From Litomosoides sigmodontis (lineage: Eukaryota; Nematoda; Chromadorea; Rhabditida; Onchocercidae), in the NCBI GenBank assembly GCA_963070105.1, contig OY718804.1:11597599-11661598 (forward strand): a stretch of DNA of 64,000 nucleotides, read 5' to 3'. This document shows positions 12,618-22,842 of the stretch, one piece after another (the first letter of the stretch is position 1; each line of letters starts with the position of its first letter). Below the pieces are notes generated by a model. The model saw only the letters and a list, made by a program, of their open reading frames with translations. It was not told where the DNA came from and ran no database searches. The position numbers were made by a program, and so were the translations under genes.

Positions 12618-13093
12618 ATGTCAAATGCCGAGAAACTTGCGGATGAGTTTGACAAAGGCGAAGCGGATATTGAGAAATTAGGAAAAGGTACCGGTAAAAG
12701 AACTAAGGTAAGGATGAAGTTAAAGTTGGAGGGAATTTTCGTGCATCATATAATTGCGTTCCTTATCGATACTGTAGTCCAATGAATATTTTTCCAAATA
12801 CAAGATTAAAAATGTAAATTTATCATTTGGGATTCATTGAGCGTGTTATTGGATAGCCAATACGCAGTGTGGAGATTGGAAATTGAATGAATAGTAGGTT
12901 AATAAAAATGGTTATAACATCCTTTTCTTTACTGCATAACTTAAATTGCATGCATGTTTCATATTTCCAGACTGAACAGCATGAGCATAAGCATTATCAT
13001 ACGGAAGGCGATACGAGGAAAATAGTCAATTATTGTGTAAGCGGTCAGGAAAAAAGAAAGGGAACTGCTAGCAGCATGGTCAAGAAGGACTAA
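12618..13093 (+). CDS. 70-residue hydrophilic protein, two exons
   Basis: Exons 12618-12707 (30 codons, ending AAG before GTAAGG) and 12971-13093 (41 codons with stop, preceded by TATTTCCAG), both phase 0. The product is very hydrophilic: Lys/Glu/Asp-rich at the N-terminus (MSNAEKLADEFDKGEADIEK), a His cluster (HEHKHYH) in the middle and a Lys-rich end (KKD). No signal peptide, membrane helix or known domain is visible. An AATAAA polyadenylation signal lies at 13405-13410. The clean splice sites, SL-type acceptor and polyadenylation signal make a real gene likely. Function unknown; small, probably cytosolic or nuclear. Confidence 0.6.
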
Positions 13094-13870
13094 AACTCAA
13101 ATCTCTTCATTTTTAGTTGAATAATGGAACAGCCTGTCATAAACACATGTTTCATGTTCTTAAATAATTCTTCAGTGTATTTTTATATTTTGTTCCCTTT
13201 TCATGATTAGCCTTTTAGAGTATTCGTTAACATCCCTGATGATACGAGTCGTTTCATACTTGTCGATCAAGATGTTTTCAAAATTGCTTATCTATATAGA
13301 CTATACTAGGTTTCATTGATGCGAATGCACTGCAATATATTCATTTGTTACATCTTGTTGTGAAGGATATGACAATCCTTAAACTGCATAAATTTCGTTA
13401 CATCAATAAAACTTGCTTAACTTTTACATGAGCTTGTCAGTGTATCGCAAAGTTTTAACTGGATAAAGAACATTGGAAAAATGTTCTTATAAAGTCGTAA
13501 TCGGCTTTTCTCCGAAATTCATCGACCTTTGCGTTGAATTCGTGAATTGATCCCATAATCTAATACACTCCTCATGAATAGGAACTACAGAGAATTGCTA
13601 GTTCAGACGATCGTACTAGTTTGTGCTTTGTTATTATCGCTTGGTGTCCGGAGTTTAGGTGTCGTACTACTGCAATATTTCTCTCCCAATTTCAAGATTT
13701 CTCATGCTCTTTGTTTTCGCAGCGATTTTTTCTTTGTTCTATCAAAACTACACAAGTAGGATAGACATTACATTATTCCCTGAAAAAGCCAGTGAACAGT
13801 AGCAACAATGATGACAAAGTTTACACAACATAACAATAAGTGCAATTCAAATACCACGTACAGCATAGAT
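13094..13870. other. Convergent 3' intergenic region
   Basis: 3' UTR of the small gene (AATAAA at 13405) and the downstream flank of BRX1. A short plus-strand hydrophobic open frame at 13574-13759 has no domain or splice support and is not called. Confidence 0.5.
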
Positions 13871-15495
13871 CTAACTCGTAGCTTGACTTCCCCTTGTTTT
13901 GTTTTTCGACTTTTTCTTCCTCTTATTTTCTATAATTCGTTTGATTTCTTTCGCCCGAGGGTCTATAAGCATTCTTTCGGTATCAAAAATTTCACCCACA
14001 GGATCCGGTATTTTAACAGCTGCTTGTTCTGCTAACTTTATTCCACGAGCCTAAAATAAATATGGTGAGGGCTTGCCATGAGCAACTATTTCTTGAGAAT
14101 ACTTATTAGAAGTTTTTGGAATTATATTTGCTTAACTGAGTTATTCCATGTATATTACCTTTTCAACCAGTTTCTTCACTTCATATTTACGGGATTGTTT
14201 TTTCTTAATTTCACTTCGAACCGTATTGGGACTAATGTAATTAGGATTGTCATATAGGACAGAGCCTTCAAATGATCCATCGAAAATACGGATAATTTCC
14301 AATACCATACGTGGTCCTCAAAAAACCACTCATACTTCTCAACACATAATTTATTGACGTATAAAATTTATATCAATAGAAGTTTTTAATATTGCCTTCA
14401 AACTTTTTTCTCACATGGAAAAACATTACACAAAATTTTAGCGTTGAACCACTTTTAACTTAGCAACAAACCAATCTCCTGGAGTTCAAGTGTTTCATCA
14501 ACAATTTGAAAGTTTCGGAACCATATTTTAGCATCGGGAGTTATTGAAAACGTGAAAACGTGATCGATGAATGGTTTACTCCTGGGATGGTGATATGGTG
14601 TACTGAATGTCTGAATTGATATTTGTCACAACAAAATAAAACAAAAAACATTGGTTTGTTAATGTTGGAGTAAAATTGAAAATTCAGAAAAGAATGACCT
14701 GTGTAAGAAGATGCTTTATAAGTGAGAAGTGTGCCTGACTATCAAAAGTGGAATCGAAAGAAAGCACTGGTCGTGATCCTTTTAAACAGTTACCAGACAT
14801 TCGCATTTCATCCATAGTGTGTACATTGTGTACCAAAAACTTTACGGATGGACCGTATGTTGTATTTGATATCCACAAATATAGGTCATGAAAAAAAGGA
14901 GATTTATGGAGATAAAACAAACATTGTGTCTTTCTCCAGTCACTTCCATATAATCATACCAAATAAGTAGTTTGAAATTACAGTGTTAGTATTACAATCC
15001 TCGACCAACTGTTCTATAGTTAAGAGCAATTACATTCAACAAAAACTTACTGTATGCTTTCTGTTCTCGAAATACAGACATTTGGTACAGTTTGCTACCT
15101 CGGCAATCTCATTTATTAATACCAAACTTTTCTTCTTGTCTAATTTATTATCCGATTTACTATGAGGCATCAAATTTAAAAAATCTTTCATTAGATGACG
15201 CATACGATAGGAAGCACCACGAGAACAAAAAACCAAAACACGTTCACGATTCGTCCATTTTGACCTGACCTGCAACTTTGGACGTTCATGTGCTTTGACA
15301 GCAATTCCGAAAAATTCACATACTTTAAAACACACAGCGAGAGATATAAACCTGTTCTGGAATGTCCTTATTTTTTGGTAAAAGCCCGAATGATTCCTTA
15401 GAATTATCTGAACTTTCTGATGTCGCCGAGACTGATCTACGTCTCTTTGTCAACAATTTATCGACAGTTTCGAGTTCGCGAAAACGTCGTGACAT
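13871..15495 (-). CDS. BRX1: Ribosome biogenesis protein BRX1 (Brix domain)
   Basis: Acts in the nucleolus in maturation of the large ribosomal subunit; binds pre-rRNA in the early pre-60S particle (family knowledge). Exons: 15495-15352, 15269-15051, about 14929-14699, 14610-14472, 14316-14159 and 14050-13871, about 356 residues, close to the human protein at about 353. Diagnostic Brix blocks are in order: NRERVLVFCSRGASYRMRHL, LMPHSKSDNKLD, GPSVKFLVHNVHTM, GNCLKGSRPVLSFD, KIWFRNFQI and a Lys-rich C-terminal tail. The start ATG follows TTTTTCAG directly, so it is probably trans-spliced. The 5' edge of exon 3 is uncertain: protein alignment wants it at about 14892, just before D-L-Y-L-W, where the sequence reads TTTTTTTCAT instead of a TTTTCAG acceptor; the nearest in-phase AG is at 14930 and would insert about 12 residues. 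Confidence 0.93.
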
Positions 15496-16544
15496 CTGAA
15501 AAATTATACAACAGATAATATCCCTATATTTATGCACATAAAACGTCTACATATAAGCTCCCCACACATACTCGCAAGCAATTATGTCGTAACTACTGCC
15601 CGTAACTAATGTGACCTGAAAATACGCTCAAAGGTATAATCGTTATATATTGGTTAGGTGAATATTTGCATATCAATACATGCAAAAATTTTAATGCTAA
15701 AATTTGGAAAGTGTTTTGAATATGAAAAGTGTTGAAATTTGAAATTTTTCCAGAAAAAATGAGTTCAGATCTTTCCTTGTATGGTCATGTTCAACCTTCG
15801 GTTTATTGTTAAAAAGTCAACCTTTATTGTTTAAAGTTGTGAAAAATTCGAGCTAAAGATTTACAAAGGAAACAACAGATCCCTTTATGCTGTAACTAAT
15901 CTGTATAATTTTCTACTTCCTGAATTAATAGTGTTAACTACCTGTGTAGCCTCCTTTCTGATTCCAGAAAGGATCAGTTTGGAAAAATCATGCTCATCCA
16001 TAAACATTGGGGCATGAGGTTATCTAGAAAACCTTCCTCATCCATCCATAAAAAAACTCCGCTTAGCAGCAGGAGCCGGAGTCAGAAAACTGGGAATCAT
16101 TCAAAAAAAATCATAAAAACCAAAGTGACGTACCCCAAAGAAGAGTCATCCTGAAACTTACTTAGGATTTGTTTCTACTTCCACAAATTCCCCAGGAACA
16201 ATCCCACCTCGCCCAACATTCCGCCGTATGAATACAAGTAAAAGCAACAAAGCCAATGGAATCAAACCGCACAAGTGACTTTGCTTTTCCCCTACAACCG
16301 CAGTCGCCTAAGTGATCGGAAAGGTGACCCGAAGGCCGTGACAGCTTTTACCAGAAGTGCTGTTTCCATTCCAGGGGTTTCCGGGGCTGAGTCGCCGCTG
16401 CTGATGTGGTGTTTCGGTACGGTATCAGTGGTAAGCGTTAGAGGCAGCGCTGCTATTTGAATTGTAATGAATGCAGGAAATGTGCTAATAGTGAATGACT
16501 AAACTGAACGAAAGATCGAACTGAGTGGAAGAGAGAGGACGAAG

Positions 16545-16584
<40 letters not shown>

Positions 16585-16862
16585 AAAAAGACATTTCCAG
16601 TACTTCTTGATTCGAGAATCAGTTGTAGAAAATGTCTTAGATTTGTCACGTTGTCTCATGTAATAAATTGTAATTTTTACATTAAAACATAACAGTTTTA
16701 TCAAATTCCTTTCTTTTATTGTCATTTGTTAGTTCAAATCATCCGTTATGTGTTCCGCGTTTGCATTTAATAAAGTTGTTACTGAGTACTCGAATTTTTT
16801 CGTCCAATCCTAAACGAATAATATATGTCTATTTCTAGATTTATAGGTCAGCAAATAAAAAG
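15496..16862. promoter_or_regulatory. Divergent intergenic region between BRX1 and the DnaJ gene
   Basis: Both genes start outward from this 1.4 kb region, so it should hold both promoters. It contains a (GA)n tract at 16541-16583 and a locally GC-richer stretch at 16180-16450. I see no supported gene; a plus-strand open frame at 16275-16460 lacks any domain. Confidence 0.5.
16541..16583. repeat. (GA)n microsatellite
   Basis: About 20 GA units in the shared BRX1/DnaJ upstream region. GA tracts can be promoter elements in animals, but no function is shown here. Confidence 0.9.
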
Positions 16863-19579
16863 ATGAGTGGAAAAGATACTGCGATCGATTACTACGAAAT
16901 TCTTGGAGTGGAGAAAAATGCAACGGAGCAACAAATCAAGAATAGCTACCGAAAGTTGGCGCTCAAATTTCATCCTGATCGTAATCCTGGTAACCAGAAA
17001 GGTTGTATTTCTGTTTTCACTCGACATATGATGCCTCTAATATAAAATCTTAAGTAATTTTAGAGAAATTCAGTGGGAACAGATAATATCAAAGTTTTAT
17101 GGTCTGATTTCTCAATAATTTCAGTATTTAATATAAGGTGAAGTAAGATGAGGTCACCTACGGTCGTTAATACTCCGCAGTATAAAATGCGAAAGGAATA
17201 ATGTGATGATTGCTACTTGATTAGATCAAATTTAACGGCGCTTAAGTTTTAACAAGAGTTTTCCAGCTGCCGAACAATTTAAAAAAATATCCATAGCGTA
17301 TGCAGTATTGTCAGATCCAAACAAAAGGCGTCAATATGATCTAAGTGGTCCATCCGGTGCTGTTGTTGATTTTGAAGGGATAGATATCAGTGAAATGGGT
17401 GGCATTGGTAAGGTTCACACGATGCGTACTAGATTTTGAAAATTCTTTTGGCTTCTTCTATTTGCCTATTTTTTCTGGAAAAACATATTCCCGTTAACTT
17501 TTGTTCATTTTTTCATAATGCAGGGCGAGTTTTTGGCGCATTATTTTCAAAATTAGGGGTGCCAATACCCACTCAAATTGGACCAAAAGTCCTGTCTCAG
17601 GCTCGCAGTTTATGTGAGGGAACGCCAACCGATGCGAAATATACTGTTTTAAAGGAAGGTATGCCATATGATGGCTCAGTTGGCAAGCAGGTAAGTGGAT
17701 TTGGTTTTTTTTTTTCAAACAATATCCTTTTATTATCAATTCTGCATTTACGAAATGCCGGCAGTCATGTTATGTCACAGTTGACAGTGGGGGGTGGACA
17801 TTTTTTTAAGGGACATTTACGATGTCATTATAATTTATGATTCCTTGTTTTTCGCGATTGTTAACAATGTAAAATTCAAACTTCAGTAGGTTTTCAGGAG
17901 GCTGATTTCTTCAAGATAACAATGCGATCGCAGTGGGAGAAAAATGGATTAATGGTTATCTGTCGGTCAATGCAAATGAGCAAATTCAAATTAGTGCTTT
18001 TCGATAAGGAAGGCGGTGTCCGGATAATTCAAGTAGCAATCTTTCACACTTCAATTTTTCGCCATTTCCATGATGTAGTCAGTTCAGTCATACTCCTAAT
18101 TTTCTTGAATGAATTTCACTGTTTTATGGAGATGAAATTGATGAAGGAAGTTAGAAAAAGGCATATTAATAATTTAGAAATAGTACTATCCGTGCATCGT
18201 TTCAGGAAAGCAACAAACGGAAAGGTAGCACAGTGGCTGAAATCTTCTTTGTGCCATTCAATCGAGCTAATTTAAGTGAATTTATACCCATAAAATTTTA
18301 CATGGAAGATAAAGAAACACCACTGCCATTCCATTTACTTGATACTTTGGAGATCGTTGGAGCACATACGCTGGAACAACGTGATCATTTCCTGTGTGTG
18401 TACGGCGATAACTGGATTAAAGATGTTCGCTATCAGCTGAAATTTGTACCACTTAATGATTCGCCTATATCAACTGAATGTGTAAGGTTTTCGGTTACAT
18501 AATTCTATTTTTCAGAGTGAATATGTATTTTTGCATGTTGCTGTTATTGACTAGTTAACATCTTTGCTTTAAATGGTTAAGGATTCTACAGGTGCGTGAT
18601 TTGACAACTACAGAAGAAGCACTGGTTAAGAAGAAGAGTGAGATGTCTAAATTCCAAATAGAATACACTGAAGCGATTAAGAAGTACAAGGAAGTCGTCG
18701 AAAGACTTAAGAATGAAACAGAAGAAATTAATTCTCTTTTAAAGGTGACAAGAGATAATTATTATTTTTAATGACCCGATTAAATGAACACATAGTTTCT
18801 TCTTTATATATATTTTCGAGTAGAATTTATGGAACGTATTAATTTTTGGGTTATTTGATACTTGGCATCTTTTCGACTTTCTCTTTGAACTTCTTAATAT
18901 ATCTGTTCATTTAGCTATCCATGAATAGCCAAACACTTGATTGATATCGGGAATTAATAATTTGCAATGGTATCGAAAACCATACACGCAGAAGTTTAGA
19001 AATAACCTTAGCAGAATGAATAGTTTGAACCACTATTTTCGTAGCGTCCGTCCGTGCTTGAGAGATTGCTACAAGCGCTAAGGCGTTATCATCCAAATTA
19101 AATTTTCCAGGAGGAAAACTAAATGACTGAAGCTTTCCAGGCTGAGTAAGAATTCCAAATTTTAACATATCATTAAATGCTAATTAAATGTTGAACATTA
19201 AAACATTCGACGGATTAGAAATACACTTATATGATTTATTGTTCGATTTATTAATCAGACATTAACCGATTAATAAATCGGACAATAGATCATATAAGTG
19301 TATTTCTAATCCGTTGAATGTTTTATCGTGATATGCGTAGTTCACTTTTCACTTTGCCACAAATTTTTTAGAGTAGCGGGAGGAAGTAGGTAGTATCTAT
19401 ATTACTTGAGACAGCAGATAGAAATCTTTTAAAAGATCAACACTAACTTTCTGCATACGTTTCAGAAACGGGATTTTATATACGATGCTCTTGAAAAGGA
19501 AAGTATGGCAAGATTTGCTGCTTCCAAGCATCTATCTCCGACCCATTCAAATAAAGGGTTATTCTCCTCTTGGTTCTAA
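16863..19579 (+). CDS. ARG1-like J-domain (DnaJ/Hsp40) protein
   Basis: A co-chaperone expected to stimulate Hsp70 ATPase through its J domain. Exons: 16863-17001, 17267-17407, 17524-17690, 17898-18032, 18206-18481, 18592-18744 and 19466-19579; 1125 nt, 374 residues, all phases consistent. The J domain is at residues 9-75 with H37-P38-D39 in FHPDRNPG and a typical final helix ([12 protein letters not shown]). There is no Gly/Phe-rich or zinc-finger region. The middle part (about residues 90-280) matches the conserved block of plant ARG1-type J proteins: [19 protein letters not shown], the [13 protein letters not shown] stretch and VYGDNW. Residues about 285-350 are a Lys/Glu-rich coiled coil. 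Known ARG1 relatives associate with membranes and cytoskeleton; that is family knowledge, not shown here. The last intron (18745-19465) contains a 58-bp-armed inverted repeat. Confidence 0.88.
19199..19325. repeat. Inverted repeat with 58-bp arms (MITE-like or hairpin)
   Basis: Left arm 19199-19256 and right arm 19268-19325 are reverse complements with 3 mismatches in 58 and an 11-nt spacer. The outer ends read TAAAACATTC and its complement GAATGTTTTA. It sits inside the last intron of the J-protein gene. Arms that nearly meet look like a foldback MITE or a palindromic insertion; no transposase is present. Confidence 0.9.
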
Positions 19580-20811
<1,232 letters not shown>

Positions 20812-20925
20812 TTACGTGGCAGAGAGGGTGCGTCGTGGGTAGCCATCATGGGGAAGCTAACAGGAGCTGGGCCTGGCACTCTTTCTCATCGAGGTTGCCG
20901 AAAGGTTTTCTTTTATTGTGACGTT

Positions 20926-20934
20926 TGACGTGGC
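20926..20934 (+). promoter_or_regulatory. UPRE-like element TGACGTGGC upstream of xbp-1
   Basis: Matches the unfolded-protein-response element core TGACGTGG bound by XBP1/ATF6-family bZIP factors. It lies 42 nt before the xbp-1 start codon, with a second TTACGTGGC at 20812-20820. Autoregulation of xbp-1 is known in animals; here it is inferred from the motif. The site is so close to the ATG that it may lie in the 5' UTR. Confidence 0.45.
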
Positions 20935-20976
20935 AGAGAACGTCAATATTCCCAGCAGGAGCAGTTGCGAGTGAAC

Positions 20977-22175
20977 ATGTCGCTTTATATCTTGCATCCG
21001 CAAACCGTGACTACGCCTAGTTATTCCTCTTCACTTCTTAAGACGCGAACTATATCACCACCCGTTTTGCCGCGTTACTGTACACCACGACCACTTACAG
21101 TAGTAGACCGGCAGTCACTTCGTGCAGTTCTTCCAGTGCAGAATATTCGGGGGTCGGAAAGAGATGCTGTACTGCAGCAACCCATTGAGGAGTTGCTTGG
21201 CCTGGGAGTTCCGGAAGAACATGCAGTTCGAAAACGTGAACGTTTGAATCATTTGACAGCGGAAGAAAAACAGAATCGACGCAAACTAAAGAATCGTGTG
21301 GCTGCGCAGACGGCACGTGATCGCAAGAAGTACCGTGCGAGCAAACTTGAAGAAGCCGTTCGGATGCTTATACTGGAGAACGGAAAATTGCGGGAGGAGA
21401 ATAAGAATTTGAAGAAGGCATGTGAAGAACTAAAAGGTCATAATGTGAAGTTGAAGGACTTGTTGAGTAATAACCAGGAACGTGACGAATCGTGCTCAGA
21501 AGCGGAAGTTAGTAGTAGCATGCCATCATCGTCCCTTGGATCTGCCGAATCCATTCGCGGTCCCCAGCAGAGGGAACAGGCGATGATGCGTTCATTGCCG
21601 ATTTTAATGCTTTTCTGTCTAGCGATGAAATGCAAGAAATCATTGAGGAAATCTGCGCAGCTGACGGAGCAGATTCGACTTTGCAAGGTGCTGATGGAAC
21701 GGCACTCGGATTCGAGCGGTTTTGTTCCAAAATACTTAACGAAATTGATAACACTTTTCCGACATCAGATATCGTTGAATCTAAAGCCTCGAAAGTCAGC
21801 AACGCGCATGGGATGGACTGCACAACACCAGATATCATTATAGCACCTGAATATCTAAAATCGGATCAGGAATCCCAAACGTTAATTTCTGCTGATGCAG
21901 ATATCCCTAATGCTAGTGCAGTGGAATACATGGAGTCATCTTCTTGTGTTAATTTTGACTTAGAAAGTGATCATGAATTTAAATGCAAGCATTCGTCCAG
22001 TTATTTATCGTCTGAATCACTTCGCAGTGCATCAAGAGATTTCATTTTGTCCCCTCCTTCACTCACTTTTTTTGACGATGTAACGGAAGAGAACACTGAT
22101 TCGCCTCTGATTAGTGGTAATGACCCAATGTTTTGTGTCCCACATGAATGGGATATTGACGACAGCTATTTATAA
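20977..22175 (+). CDS. xbp-1: XBP-1 bZIP transcription factor of the unfolded protein response
   Basis: Target of the ER sensor Ire1. The ATG at 20977 is the first in frame; the TTG twelve bases earlier is not a likely start. The only intron is the 23-nt Ire1 intron 21545-21567. Unspliced mRNA reads to a stop at 21841-21843 (288 residues); spliced mRNA shifts frame and continues to 22175 (391 residues). The basic region (about residues 85-118) has the XBP1 signature NRRKLKNRVAAQTARDRKK, followed by a leucine zipper to about residue 165. The spliced C-terminus is acidic and Ser-rich, as expected for an activation domain, and ends WDIDDSYL. In the unspliced frame a hydrophobic segment (about residues 203-221) replaces it. 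The gene is convergent with Pelota. Confidence 0.96.
21545..21567 (+). other. Ire1-processed non-spliceosomal intron of xbp-1 (23 nt)
   Basis: Two 7-nt loops match the CNGCNGN rule. The 5' loop CTGCCGA (21542-21548) is closed by the stem TGGAT/ATCCA. The 3' loop CAGCAGA (21565-21571) is closed by TCCC/GGGA. Cleavage after the third loop base of each removes 23 nt, the same length as in C. elegans. The joined codon gives A-E-G-T-G-D-D and opens the long downstream frame, which explains both open frames at this locus. Confidence 0.95.
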
Positions 22176-22842
22176 TAGAGCATCATTCATTTATTCGCTG
22201 TTACTGTAAGTTTTTTTTGCGTTTCTTTTCAAATTGCTTTTTATTAAAGGTGATGATAAACAGCTCTAGGTGTGTTTAAAAATGTTTGCTAAAGACATTT
22301 CTGAAACTTAACCGCTCTGATTTTAATGCTGAAGCTGAAACCGTCGTTTTTATTACACATTCATCGAAACCAATCATCCATGTATTCCTTTCAGTTTTAA
22401 TGATATCGTTTGGAGTGGTTGCATGGTCATCTGTTGTGATATTTTTAATATCCCCCAAAATGGACAAAATCATCAATATTTATTCTACTGTCCATGTATT
22501 TTGGGAGAATCTATATATTTTTCCTACGTTGTTTTTGTGCACCTTTCTGTTTCCATTGCTGCGAAGAAAAGAGTTTCCATGACACCTGGGTATTAGAAGT
22601 GTATTTGAGGTTCCGGAAGAACGTTGAGATCTGTGTGGGATTCACTCGTTCTGGTGGTCCGATCAGACTAGATCCTACCGATCACACCCATAGGCTGTAA
22701 ATTGAATTGAGCTGCTCGATACGACCACACAAAATCCTAATCGGAATGCAGAAAGGGTGCATCCATTTTACATGTTAATATGTATGGTTTTGCGAAGTTG
22801 TGAGTTATATGAAATTGTTAACGCGCAGATATACTCGTCCGG
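22176..22842. other. Convergent 3' region of xbp-1 and Pelota
   Basis: 3' UTRs of the two convergent genes (stops at 22175 and 22843). A hydrophobic plus-strand open frame at 22286-22582 has no splice or domain support and is treated as chance. Confidence 0.6.

Noticed and set aside
22286..22582. 98-codon hydrophobic plus-strand frame
   Set aside because: Lies in the convergent 3' region of xbp-1 and Pelota; T-rich sequence yields hydrophobic codons by chance.
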